Source: Edaphochlamys debaryana
Taxonomy: Eukaryota; Chlorophyta; Chlorophyceae; Chlamydomonadales
Direction of reading: 5' to 3'
Assembly: GCA_016858145.1 (NCBI GenBank)
Contig: JAEHOE010000069.1
Location: forward strand, 577,908-641,907
DNA length: 64,000 nt
The notes beneath the pieces are model-generated. The model saw nothing but the letters and a program-made list of their open reading frames with translations, was not told the DNA's origin and did not search any database. A program made the position numbers and the translations under genes. Position 1 is the first letter of the stretch. The number at the start of each line of letters is the position of its first letter. Below, piece after piece: positions 10,301 to 22,810 of this stretch.

Positions 10301-13300
10301 TCGCCTGCCCCGGCGGCGGCGGCGCCTCGTGCGTCTGCGCTCGCCGGCTTGCCAGCCTTGTGGCGGCGCCTCGTGCCTTCGCCCTCGGCGGCCTGCCTGC
10401 CCTCTGCGGCGGCGCCTCGTGCGTCTGCCCTCGGCGGCTTGCCTGCCCACTGCGGCGGCGCCTCGTTCGTCCGCCCTCGGCGGCCCGCCTGCCCCGGCGG
10501 CGGACGCGCCTCGTGCGTCTGCCCTCGCCGGCTTGCCTGCCTTGTGGCGGCGCCTCGTGCCTCCGCCCTCGGCGGCTCGCCTGCCTCGGCGACGGCGGCG
10601 CCTCGTGCCTTCGCCCTCGGCGGCCTGCCTGCCCTCTGCGGCGGCGCCTCGTGCGTCCGCCCTCGGCGGCTTGCCTGCCCGCTGCGGCGGCGCCTCGTTC
10701 GTCCGCCCTCGGCGGCTCGCCTGCCCCGGCGGCGGCGGCGCCTCGTGCGTCTGCGCTCGCCGGCTTGCCAGCCTTGTGGCGGCGCCTCGTGCCTTCGCCC
10801 TCGGCTGCCTGCCTGCCCTCTGCGGCGGCGCCTCGTGCGTCTGCCCTCGGCGGCTTGCCTGCCCACTGCGGCGGCGCCTCGTGCGTCCGCCCTCGGCGGC
10901 TTGCCTGCCCGCTGCGGCGGCGCCTCGTTCGTCCGCCCTCGGCGGCTCGCCTGCCCCGGCGGCGGCGGCGCCTCGTGCGTCTGCGCTCGCCGGCTTGCCA
11001 GCCTTGTGGCGGCGCCTCGTGCCTTCGCCCTCGGCGGCTTGCCTGCCTCAGCGACGGCGACGCCTCGTGCCTTCGCCCTCGGCGGCTTGCCTGCCCGCTG
11101 CGGCGGCGCCTCGTTCGTCCGCCCTCGGCGGCCCGCCTGCCCCGGCGGCGGACGCGCCTCGTGCGTCTGCCCTCGCCGGCTTGCCTGCCTTGTGGCGGCG
11201 CCTCGTGCCTCCGCCCTCGGCGGCCCGCCTGCCTCGGCGACGGCGGCGCCTCGTGCCTTCGCCCTCGGCGGCCTGCCTGCCCTCTGCGGCGGCGCCTCGT
11301 GCGTCCGCCCTCGGCGGCTTGCCTGCCCGCTGCGGCGGCGCCTCGTTCGTCCGCCCTCGGCGGCTCGCCTGCCCTCTGCGGCGGCGCCTCGTGCGTCTGC
11401 CCTCGGCGGCTCGCCTGCCCCGGCGGCGGCGGCGCCTCGTGCGTCCGCCCTCGGCGGCTCGCCTGCCTCGGCGGCGGCGGCGCCTCGTGCGTCTGCCCTC
11501 GCCGGCTTGCCTGCCTTGTGGCGGCGCCTCGTGCCTCCGCCGTCGGCGGCTCGCCTGCCTCGGCGACGGCGGCGCCTCGTGCCTTCGCCCTCGGCGGCCT
11601 GCCTGCCCTCTGCGGCGGCGCCTCGTGCGTCCGCCCTCGGCGGCTTGCCTGCCCGCTGCGGCGGCGCCTCGTTCGTCCGCCCTCGGCGGCTCGCCTGCCC
11701 CGGCGGCGGCGGCGCCTCGTGCGTCTGCGCTCACCGGCTTGCCAGCCTTGTGGCGGCGCCTCGTGCCTTCGCCCTCGGCGGCCTGCCTGCCCTCTGCGGC
11801 GGCGCCTCGTGCGTCTGCCCTCGGCGGCTTGCCTGCCCACTGCGGCGGCGCCTCGTGCGTCCGCCCTCGGCGGCCCGCCTGCCCCGGCGGCGGACGCGCC
11901 TCGTGCGTCTGCCCTCGCCGGCTTGCCTGCCTTGTGGCGGCGCCTCGTGCCTTCGCCCTCGGCGGCCTGCCTGCCCTCTGCGGCGGCGCCTCGTGCGTCC
12001 GCCCTCGGCGGCTTGCCTGCCCTCTGCGGCGGCGCCTCGTGCGTCTGCCCTCGGCGGCTCGCCTGCCCCGGCGGCGGCGGCACCTCGTGCGTCCGCCCTC
12101 GGCGGCTCGCCTGCCCTCTGCGGCGGCGCCTCGTGCGTCTGCCCTCGCCGGCTTGCCTGCCTTGTGGCGGCGCCTCGTGCCTCCGCCCTCGGCGGCTCGC
12201 CTGCTTCGGCGACGGCGGCGCCTCGTGCCTTCGCCCTCGGCGGCCTGCCTGCCCTCTGCGGCGGCGCCTCGTGCGTCCGCCCTCGGCGGCTTGCCTGCCC
12301 GCTGCAGCGGCGCCTCGTTCGTCCGCCCTCGGCGGCTCGCCTGCCCCGGCGGCGGCGGCGCCTCGTGCGTCTGCGCTCGCCGGCTTGCCAGCCTTGTGGC
12401 GGCGCCTCGTGCCTTCGCCCTCGGCGGCCTGCCTGCCCTCTGCGGCGGCGCCTCGTGCGTCTGCCCTCGGCGGCTTGCCTGCCCACTGCGGCGGCGCCTC
12501 GTGCGTCCGCCCTCGGCGGCTTGCCTGCCCGCTGCAGCGGCGCCTCGTTCGTCCGCCCTCGGCGGCTCGCCTGCCCCGGCGGCGGCGGCGCCTCGTGCGT
12601 CTGCGCTCGCCGGCTTGCCAGCCTTGTGGCGGCGCCTCGTGCCTTCGCCCTCGGCGGCCTGCCTGCCCTCTGCGGCGGCGCCTCGTGCGTCTGCCCTCGC
12701 CGGCTTGCCTGCCTTGTGGCGGCGCCTCGTGCCTCCGCCCTCGGCGGCTCGCCTGCTTCGGCGACGGCGGCGCCTCGTGCCTTCGCCCTCGGCGGCTTGC
12801 CTGCCCGCTGCGGCGGCGCCTCGTTCGTCCGCCCTCGGCGGCTCGCCTGCCCCGGCGGCGGCGGCGCCTCGTGCGTCTGCGCTCGCCGGCTTGCCAGCCT
12901 TGTGGCGGCGCCTCGTGCCTTCGCCCTCGGCAGCCTGCCTGCCCTCTGCGGCGGCGCCTCGTGCGTCTGCCCTCGGCGGCTTGCCTGGCCACTGCGGCGG
13001 CGCCTCGTTCGTCCGCCCTCGGCGGCTCGCCTGCCCTCTGCGGCGGCGCCTCGTGCGTCCGCCCTCGGCGGCTCGCCTGCCCCGGCGGCGGCGGCGCCTC
13101 GTGCGTCTGCCCTCGGCGGCTTGCCTGCCTTGTGGCGGCGCCTCGTGCCTCCGCCCTCGGCGGCTCGCCTGCCTCGGCGACGGCGGCGCCTCGTGCGTCT
13201 GCCCTCGGCGGCTTGCCTGCCTTGTGGCGGCGGCGCCTCGTGCGTCTGCGCTCGCCGGCTTGCCAGCCTTGTGGCGGCGCCTCGTGCCTTCGCCCTCGGC

Positions 13301-16300
13301 AGCCTGCCTGCCCTCTGCGGCGGCGCCTCGTGCGTCTGCCCTCGGCGGCTTGCCTGCCCTCTGCGGCCGCGCCTCGTTCGTCCGCCCTCGGCGGCTCGCC
13401 TGCCCTCTGCGGCGGCGCCTCGTGCGTCCGCCCTCGGCGGCTCGCCTGCCCCGGCGGCGGCGGCGCCTCGTGCGTCTGCCCTCGGCGGCTTGCCTGCCTT
13501 GTGGCGGCGCCTCGTGCCTCCGCCCTCGGCGGCTCGCCTGCCTCGGCGACGGCGGCGCCTCGTGCCTTCGCCCTCGGCGGCCTGCCTGCCCTCTGCGGCG
13601 GCGCCTCGTGCGTCCGCCCTCGGCGGCTTGCCTGCCCGCTGCGGCGGCGCCTCGTTCGTCCGCCCTCGGCGGCTCGCCTGCCCTCTGCGGCGGCGTCTCG
13701 TGCGTCTGCCCTCGGCGGCTTGCCTGCCCTCTGCGGCGGCGCCTCGTTCGTCCGCCCTCGGCGGCTCGCCTGCCCTCTGCGGCGGCGCCTCGTGCGTCCG
13801 CCCTCGGCGGCTCGCCTGCCCCGGCGGCGGCGGCGCCTCGTGCGTCTGCCCTCGGCGGCTTGCCTGCCTTGTGGCGGCGCCTCGTGCCTCCGCCCTCGGC
13901 GGCTCGCCTGCCTCGGCGACGGCGGCGCCTCGTGCCTTCGCCCTCGGCGGCCTGCCTGCCCTCTGCGGCGGCGCCTCGTGCGTCCGCCCTCGGCGGCTTG
14001 CCTGCCCGCTGCGGCGGCGCCTCGTTCGTCCGCCCTCGGCGGCTCGCCTGCCCTCTGCGGCGGCGTCTCGTGCGTCTGCCCTCGGCGGCTTGCCTGCCCG
14101 CTGCGGCGGCGCCTCGTTCGTCCGCCCTCGGCGGCTCGCCTGCCCTCTGCGGCGGCGCCTCGTTCGTCCGCCCTCGGCGGCTCGCCTGCCCTCTGCGGCG
14201 GCGCCTCGTGCGTCCGCCCTCGGCGGCTCGCCTGCCCCGGCGGCGGCGGCGCCTCGTGCGTCTGCGCTCGCCGGCTTGCCAGCCTTGTGGCGGCGCCTCG
14301 TGCCTTCGCCCTCGGCAGCCTGCCTGCCCTCTGCGGCGGCGCCTCGTGCGTCTGCCCTCGGCGGCTTGCCTGGCCACTGCGGCGGCGCCTCGTTCGTCCG
14401 CCCTCGGCGGCTCGCCTGCCCTCTGCGGCGGCGCCTCGTGCGTCCGCCCTCGGCGGCTCGCCTGCCCCGGCGGCGGCGGCGCCTCGTGCGTCTGCCCTCG
14501 GCGGCTTGCCTGCCTTGTGGCGGCGCCTCGTGCCTCCGCCCTCGGCGGCTCGCCTGCCTCGGCGACGGCGGCGCCTCGTGCGTCTGCCCTCGGCGGCTTG
14601 CCTGCCTTGTGGCGGCGGCGCCTCGTGCGTCTGCGCTCGCCGGCTTGCCAGCCTTGTGGCGGCGCCTCGTGCCTTCGCCCTCGGCAGCCTGCCTGCCCTC
14701 TGCGGCGGCGCCTCGTGCGTCTGCCCTCGGCGGCTTGCCTGCCCTCTGCGGCGGCGCCTCGTTCGTCCGCCCTCGGCGGCTCGCCTGCCCTCTGCGGCGG
14801 CGCCTCGTGCGTCCGCCCTCGGCGGCTCGCCTGCCCCGGCGGCGGCGGCGCCTCGTGCGTCTGCCCTCGGCGGCTTGCCTGCCTTGTGGCGGCGCCTCGT
14901 GCCTCCGCCCTCGGCGGCTCGCCTGCCTCGGCGACGGCGGCGCCTCGTGCCTTCGCCCTCGGCGGCCTGCCTGCCCTCTGCGGCGGCGCCTCGTGCGTCC
15001 GCCCTCGGCGGCTTGCCTGCCCGCTGCGGCGGCGCCTCGTTCGTCCGCCCTCGGCGGCTCGCCTGCCCTCTGCGGCGGCGTCTCGTGCGTCTGCCCTCGG
15101 CGGCTTGCCTGCCCTCTGCGGCGGCGCCTCGTTCGTCCGCCCTCGGCGGCTCGCCTGCCCTCTGCGGCGGCGCCTCGTGCGTCCGCCCTCGGCGGCTCGC
15201 CTGCCCCGGCGGCGGCGGCGCCTCGTGCGTCTGCCCTCGGCGGCTTGCCTGCCTTGTGGCGGCGCCTCGTGCCTCCGCCCTCGGCGGCTCGCCTGCCTCG
15301 GCGACGGCGGCGCCTCGTGCCTTCGCCCTCGGCGGCCTGCCTGCCCTCTGCGGCGGCGCCTCGTGCGTCCGCCCTCGGCGGCTTGCCTGCCCGCTGCGGC
15401 GGCGCCTCGTTCGTCCGCCCTCGGCGGCTCGCCTGCCCTCTGCGGCGGCGTCTCGTGCGTCTGCCCTCGGCGGCTCGCCTGCCCCGGCGGCGGCGGCGCC
15501 TCGTGCGTCCGCCCTCGGCGGCTCGCCTGCCTCGGCGGCGGCGGCGCCTCGTGCGTCTGCCCTCGCCGGCTTGCCTGCCTTGTGGCGGCGCCTCGTGCCT
15601 CCGCCCTCGGCGGCTCGCCTGCCTCGGCGACGGCGGCGCCTCGTGCCTTCGCCCTCGGCGGCCTGCCTGCCCTCTGCGGCGGCGCCTCGTGCGTCCGCCC
15701 TCGGCGGCTTGCCTGCCCGCTGCGGCGGCGCCTCGTTCGTCCGCCCTCGGCGGCTCGCCTGCCCCGGCGGCGGCGGCGCCTCGTGCGTCTGCGCTCGCCG
15801 GCTTGCCAGCCTTGTGGCGGCGCCTCGTGCCTTCGCCCTCGGCGGCCTGCCTGCCCTCTGCGGCGGCGCCTCGTGCGTCTGCCCTCGGCGGCTTGCCTGC
15901 CCACTGCGGCGGCGCCTCGTTCGTCCGCCCTCGGCGGCTCGCCTGCCCTCTGCGGCGGCGCCTCGTGCGTCCGCCCTCGGCGGCTTGCCTGCCCGCTGCG
16001 GCGGCGCCTCGTTCGTCCGCCCTCGGCGGCTCGCCTGCCCCGGCGGCGGCGGCGCCTCGTGCGTCTGCGCTCGCCGGCTTGCCAGCCTTGTGGCGGCGCC
16101 TCGTGCCTTCGCCCTCGGCGGCCTGCCTGCCCTCTGCGGCGGCGTCTCGTGCGTCTGCCCTCGGCGGCTTGCCTGCCCACTGCGGCGGCGCCTCGTTCGT
16201 CCGCCCTCGGCGGCCCGCCTGCCCCGGCGGCGGACGCGCCTCGTGCGTCTGCCCTCGCCGGCTTGCCTGCCTTGTGGCGGCGCCTCGTGCCTCCGCCCTC

Positions 16301-17814
16301 GGCGGCTCGCCTGCCCCGGCGGCGGCGGCGCCTCGTGCGTCTGCCCTCGGCGGCTTGCCTGCCTTGTGGCGGCGCCTCGTGCCTCCGCCCTCGGCGGCTC
16401 GCCTGCCTCGGCGACGGCGGCGCCTCGTGCGTCTGCCCTCGGCGGCTTGCCTGCCTTGTGGCGGCGGCGCCTCGTGCGTCTGCGCTCGCCGGCTTGCCAG
16501 CCTTGTGGCGGCGCCTCGTGCCTTCGCCCTCGGCAGCCTGCCTGCCCTCTGCGGCGGCGCCTCGTGCGTCTGCCCTCGGCGGCTTGCCTGCCCTCTGCGG
16601 CGGCGCCTCGTTCGTCCGCCCTCGGCGGCTCGCCTGCCCTCTGCGGCGGCGCCTCGTGCGTCCGCCCTCGGCGGCTCGCCTGCCCCGGCGGCGGCGGCGC
16701 CTCGTGCGTCCGCCCTCGGCGGCTCGCCTGCCTCGGCGACGGCGGCGCCTCGTGCCTTCGCCCTCGGCGGCCTGCCTGCCCTCTGCGGCGGCGCCTCGTG
16801 CGTCCGCCCTCGGCGGCTTGCCTGCCCGCTGCGGCGGCGCCTCGTTCGTCCGCCCTCGGCGGCTCGCCTGCCCTCTGCGGCGGCGTCTCGTGCGTCTGCC
16901 CTCGGCGGCTCGCCTGCCCCGGCGGCGGCGGCGCCTCGTGCGTCCGCCCTCGGCGGCTCGCCTGCCTCGGCGGCGGCGGCGCCTCGTGCGTCTGCCCTCG
17001 CCGGCTTGCCTGCCTTGTGGCGGCGCCTCGTGCCTCCGCCCTCGGCGGCCTGCCTGCCCTCTGCGGCGGCGTCTCGTGCCTTCGCCCTCGGCGGCCTGCC
17101 TGCCCTCTGCGGCGGCGCCTCGTGCGTCCGCCCTCGGCGGCTTGCCTGCCCGCTGCGGCGGCGCCTCGTTCGTCCGCCCTCGGCGGCTCGCCTGCCCCGG
17201 CGGCGGCGGCGCCTCGTGCGTCTGCGCTCGCCGGCTTGCCAGCCTTGTGGCGGCGCCTCGTGCCTTCGCCCTCGGCGGCCTGCCTGCCCTCTGCGGCGGC
17301 GCCTCGTGCGTCTGCCCTCGGCGGCTTGCCTGCCCACTGCGGCGGCGCCTCGTTCGTCCGCCCTCGCCGGCTTGCCAGCCTTGTGGCGGCGCCTCGTGCC
17401 TTCGCCCTCGGCGGCCTGCCTGCCCTCTGCGGCGGCGCCTCGTGCGTCCGCCCTCGGCGGCTTGCCTGCCCGCTGCGGCGGCGCCTCGTTCGTCCGCCCT
17501 CGGCGGCTCGCCTGCCCCGGCGGCGGCGGCGCCTCGTGCGTCTGCGCTCGCCGGCTTGCCAGCCTTGTGGCGGCGCCTCGTGCCTTCGCCCTCGGCGGCC
17601 TGCCTGCCCTCTGCGGCGGCGTCTCGTGCGTCTGCCCTCGGCGGCTTGCCTGCCCACTGCGGCGGCGCCTCGTTCGTCCGCCCTCGGCGGCCCGCCTGCC
17701 CCGGCGGCGGACGCGCCTCGTGCGTCTGCCCTCGCCGGCTTGCCTGCCTTGTGGCGGCGCCTCGTGCCTCCGCCCTCGGCGGCTCGCCTGCCCCGGCGGC
17801 GGCGGCGCCTCGTG

Positions 17815-19619
17815 CGTCCGCCCTCGGCGGCCTGCCTGCCCTCTGCGGCGGCGCCTCGTGCGTCTGCCCTCGGCGGCTTGCCTGCCCACTGCGGCGGCGC
17901 CTCGTTCGTCCGCCCTCGGCGGCCCGCCTGCCCCGGCGGCGGACGCGCCTCGTGCGTCTGCCCTCGCCGGCTTGCCTGCCTTGTGGCGGCGCCTCGTGCC
18001 TCCGCCCTCGGCGGCTCGCCTGCCTCGGCGACGGCGGCGCCTCGTGCCTTCGCCCTCGGCGGCCTGCCTGCCCTCTGCGGCGGCGCCTCGTGCGTCCGCC
18101 CTCGGCCGCTTGCCTGCCCGCTGCGGCGGCGCCTCGTGCGTCTGCCCTCGGCGGCTCGCCTGCCCACTGCGGCGGCGCCTCGTGCGTCTGCCCTCGGCGG
18201 CTCGCCTGCCCCGGCGGCGGCGGCACCTCGTGCGTCCGCCCTCGGCGGCTCGCCTGCCTCGGCGGCGGCGGCGCCTCGTGCGTCTGCCCTCGCCGGCTTG
18301 CCTGCCTTGTGGCGGCGCCTCGTGCCTCCGCCCTCGGCGGCTCGCCTGCCTCGGCGACGGCGGCGCCTCGTGCCTTCGCCCTCGGCGGCCTGCCTGCCCT
18401 CTGCGGCGGCGCCTCGTGCGTCCGCCCTCGGCCGCTTGCCTGCCCGCTGCGGCGGCGCCTCGTTCGTCCGCCCTCGGCGGCTCGCCTGCCCCGGCGGCGG
18501 CGGCGCCTCGTGCGTCTGCGCTCGCCGGCTTGCCAGCCTTGTGGCGGCGCCTCGTGCCTTCGCCCTCGGCGGCCTGCCTGCCCTCTGCGGCGGCGCCTCG
18601 TGCGTCTGCCCTCGGCGGCTTGCCTGCCCACTGCGGCGGCGCCTCGTTCGTCCGCCCTCGGCGGCTCGCCTGCCCTCTGCGGCGGCGCCTCGTGCGTCCG
18701 CCCTCGGCGGCTTGCCTGCCCGCTGCGGCGGCGCCTCGTTCGTCCGCCCTCGGCGGCTCGCCTGCCCCGGCGGCGGCGGCGCCTCGTGCGTCTGCGCTCG
18801 CCGGCTTGCCAGCCTTGTGGCGGCGCCTCGTGCCTTCGCCCTCGGCGGCCTGCCTGCCCTCTGCGGCGGCGTCTCGTGCGTCTGCCCTCGGCGGCTTGCC
18901 TGCCCACTGCGGCGGCGCCTCGTTCGTCCGCCCTCGGCGGCTCGCCTGCCCTCTGCGGCGGCGCCTCGTGCGTCCGCCCTCGGCGGCTTGCCTGCCCGCT
19001 GCGGCGGCGCCTCGTTCGTCCGCCCTCGGCGGCTCGCCTGCCCCGGCGGCGGCGGCGCCTCGTGCGTCTGCGCTCGCCGGCTTGCCTGCCTTGTGGCGGC
19101 GCCTCGTGCCTCCGCCCTCGGCGGCTCGCTTGCCTCGGCGACGGCGGCGCCTCGTGCCTTCGCCCTCGGCGGCCTGCCTGCCCTCTGCGGCGGCGCCTCG
19201 TGCGTCCGCCCTCGGCGGCTTGCCTGCCCGCTGCGGCGGCGCCTCGTTCGTCCGCCCTCGGCGGCTCGCCTGCCCCGGCGGCGGCGGCCCCTCGTGCGTC
19301 TGCGCTCGCCGGCTTGCCAGCCTTTTGGCGGCGCCTCGTGCCTTCGCCCTCGGCGGCCTGCCTGCCCTCTGCGGCGGCGCCTCGTGCGTCTGCCCTCGGC
19401 GGCTTGCCTGCCCACTGCGGCGGCGCCTCGTTCGTCCGCCCTCGGCGGCCCGCCTGCCCCGGCGGCGGACGCGCCTCGTGCGTCTGCCCTCGCCGGCTTG
19501 CCTGCCTTGTGGCGGCGCCTCGTGCCTCCGCCCTCGGCGGCTCGCCTGCCTCGGCGACGGCGGCGCCTCGTGCCTTCGCCCTCGGCGGCCTGCCTGCCCT
19601 CTGCGGCGGCGTCTCGTGC
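17815..19619. repeat. 1.8-kb higher-order block of satellite A, copy 1
   Basis: This block matches 21006-22810 at a constant offset of 3,191 bases with no indels and only a few substitutions. Rare variants are shared at the exact offset, for example ccttttggcgg at 19321 and 22512, gccgcttgcc near 18431 and 21622, and a cacctcg unit. It shows recent segmental duplication inside the array. Confidence 0.85.
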
Positions 19620-21005
19620 GTCTGCCCTCGGCGGCTTGCCTGCCCACTGCGGCGGCGCCTCGTTCGTCCGCCCTCGGCGGCCCGCCTGCCCCGGCGGCGG
19701 ACGCGCCTCGTGCGTCTGCCCTCGCCGGCTTGCCTGCCTTGTGGCGGCGCCTCGTGCCTCCGCCCTCGGCGGCTCGCCTGCCCCGGCGGCGGCGGCGCCT
19801 CGTGCGTCTGCCCTCGGCGGCTTGCCTGCCTTGTGGCGGCGCCTCGTGCCTCCGCCCTCGGCGGCTCGCCTGCCTCGGCGACGGCGGCGCCTCGTGCGTC
19901 TGCCCTCGGCGGCTTGCCTGCCTTGTGGCGGCGGCGCCTCGTGCGTCTGCGCTCGCCGGCTTGCCAGCCTTGTGGCGGCGCCTCGTGCCTTCGCCCTCGG
20001 CAGCCTGCCTGCCCTCTGCGGCGGCGCCTCGTGCGTCTGCCCTCGGCGGCTTGCCTGCCCTCTGCGGCGGCGCCTCGTTCGTCCGCCCTCGGCGGCTCGC
20101 CTGCCCTCTGCGGCGGCGCCTCGTGCGTCCGCCCTCGGCGGCTCGCCTGCCCCGGCGGCGGCGGCGCCTCGTGCGTCCGCCCTCGGCGGCTCGCCTGCCT
20201 CGGCGACGGCGGCGCCTCGTGCCTTCGCCCTCGGCGGCCTGCCTGCCCTCTGCGGCGGCGCCTCGTGCGTCCGCCCTCGGCGGCTTGCCTGCCCGCTGCG
20301 GCGGCGCCTCGTTCGTCCGCCCTCGGCGGCTCGCCTGCCCTCTGCGGCGGCGTCTCGTGCGTCTGCCCTCGGCGGCTCGCCTGCCCCGGCGGCGGCGGCG
20401 CCTCGTGCGTCCGCCCTCGGCGGCTCGCCTGCCTCGGCGGCGGCGGCGCCTCGTGCGTCTGCCCTCGCCGGCTTGCCTGCCTTGTGGCGGCGCCTCGTGC
20501 CTCCGCCCTCGGCGGCCTGCCTGCCCTCTGCGGCGGCGTCTCGTGCCTTCGCCCTCGGCGGCCTGCCTGCCCTCTGCGGCGGCGCCTCGTGCGTCCGCCC
20601 TCGGCGGCTTGCCTGCCCGCTGCGGCGGCGCCTCGTTCGTCCGCCCTCGGCGGCTCGCCTGCCCCGGCGGCGGCGGCGCCTCGTGCGTCTGCGCTCGCCG
20701 GCTTGCCAGCCTTGTGGCGGCGCCTCGTGCCTTCGCCCTCGGCGGCCTGCCTGCCCTCTGCGGCGGCGCCTCGTGCGTCTGCCCTCGGCGGCTTGCCTGC
20801 CCACTGCGGCGGCGCCTCGTGCCTTCGCCCTCGGCGGCCTGCCTGCCCTCTGCGGCGGCGCCTCGTGCGTCCGCCCTCGGCCGCTTGCCTGCCCGCTGCG
20901 GCGGCGCCTCGTTCGTCCGCCCTCGGCGGCTCGCCTGCCCCGGCGGCGGCGGCGCCTCGTGCGTCTGCGCTCGCCGGCTTGCCAGCCTTGTGGCGGCGCC
21001 TCGTG

Positions 21006-22810
21006 CCTTCGCCCTCGGCGGCCTGCCTGCCCTCTGCGGCGGCGCCTCGTGCGTCTGCCCTCGGCGGCTTGCCTGCCCACTGCGGCGGCGCCTCGTTCGT
21101 CCGCCCTCGGCGGCCCGCCTGCCCCGGCGGCGGACGCGCCTCGTGCGTCTGCCCTCGCCGGCTTGCCTGCCTTGTGGCGGCGCCTCGTGCCTCCGCCCTC
21201 GGCGGCTCGCCTGCCTCGGCGACGGCGGCGCCTCGTGCCTTCGCCCTCGGCGGCCTGCCTGCCCTCTGCGGCGGCGCCTCGTGCGTCCGCCCTCGGCGGC
21301 TTGCCTGCCCGCTGCGGCGGCGCCTCGTGCGTCTGCCCTCGGCGGCTCGCCTGCCCTCTGCGGCGGCGCCTCGTGCGTCTGCCCTCGGCGGCTCGCCTGC
21401 CCCGGCGGCGGCGGCACCTCGTGCGTCCGCCCTCGGCGGCTCGCCTGCCTCGGCGGCGGCGGCGCCTCGTGCGTCTGCCCTCGCCGGCTTGCCTGCCTTG
21501 TGGCGGCGCCTCGTGCCTCCGCCCTCGGCGGCTCGCCTGCCTCGGCGACGGCGGCGCCTCGTGCCTTCGCCCTCGGCGGCCTGCCTGCCCTCTGCGGCGG
21601 CGCCTCGTGCGTCCGCCCTCGGCCGCTTGCCTGCCCGCTGCGGCGGCGCCTCGTTCGTCCGCCCTCGGCGGCTCGCCTGCCCCGGCGGCGGCGGCGCCTC
21701 GTGCGTCTGCGCTCGCCGGCTTGCCAGCCTTGTGGCGGCGCCTCGTGCCTTCGCCCTCGGCGGCCTGCCTGCCCTCTGCGGCGGCGCCTCGTGCGTCTGC
21801 CCTCGGCGGCTTGCCTGCCCACTGCGGCGGCGCCTCGTTCGTCCGCCCTCGGCGGCTCGCCTGCCCTCTGCGGCGGCGCCTCGTGCGTCCGCCCTCGGCG
21901 GCTTGCCTGCCCGCTGCGGCGGCGCCTCGTTCGTCCGCCCTCGGCGGCTCGCCTGCCCCGGCGGCGGCGGCGCCTCGTGCGTCTGCGCTCGCCGGCTTGC
22001 CAGCCTTGTGGCGGCGCCTCGTGCCTTCGCCCTCGGCGGCCTGCCTGCCCTCTGCGGCGGCGTCTCGTGCGTCTGCCCTCGGCGGCTTGCCTGCCCACTG
22101 CGGCGGCGCCTCGTTCGTCCGCCCTCGGCGGCTCGCCTGCCCTCTGCGGCGGCGCCTCGTGCGTCCGCCCTCGGCGGCTTGCCTGCCCGCTGCGGCGGCG
22201 CCTCGTTCGTCCGCCCTCGGCGGCTCGCCTGCCCCGGCGGCGGCGGCGCCTCGTGCGTCTGCGCTCGCCGGCTTGCCTGCCTTGTGGCGGCGCCTCGTGC
22301 CTCCGCCCTCGGCGGCTCGCTTGCCTCGGCGACGGCGGCGCCTCGTGCCTTCGCCCTCGGCGGCCTGCCTGCCCTCTGCGGCGGCGCCTCGTGCGTCCGC
22401 CCTCGGCGGCTTGCCTGCCCGCTGCGGCGGCGCCTCGTTCGTCCGCCCTCGGCGGCTCGCCTGCCCCGGCGGCGGCGGCGCCTCGTGCGTCTGCGCTCGC
22501 CGGCTTGCCAGCCTTTTGGCGGCGCCTCGTGCCTTCGCCCTCGGCGGCCTGCCTGCCCTCTGCGGCGGCGCCTCGTGCGTCTGCCCTCGGCGGCTTGCCT
22601 GCCCACTGCGGCGGCGCCTCGTTCGTCCGCCCTCGGCGGCCCGCCTGCCCCGGCGGCGGACGCGCCTCGTGCGTCTGCCCTCGCCGGCTTGCCTGCCTTG
22701 TGGCGGCGCCTCGTGCCTCCGCCCTCGGCGGCTCGCCTGCCTCGGCGACGGCGGCGCCTCGTGCCTTCGCCCTCGGCGGCCTGCCTGCCCTCTGCGGCGG
22801 CGCCTCGTGC
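21006..22810. repeat. 1.8-kb higher-order block of satellite A, copy 2
   Basis: Second copy of the block at 17815-19619, offset 3,191 bases. Identity stops abruptly at both ends, where the linker order differs. Confidence 0.85.
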
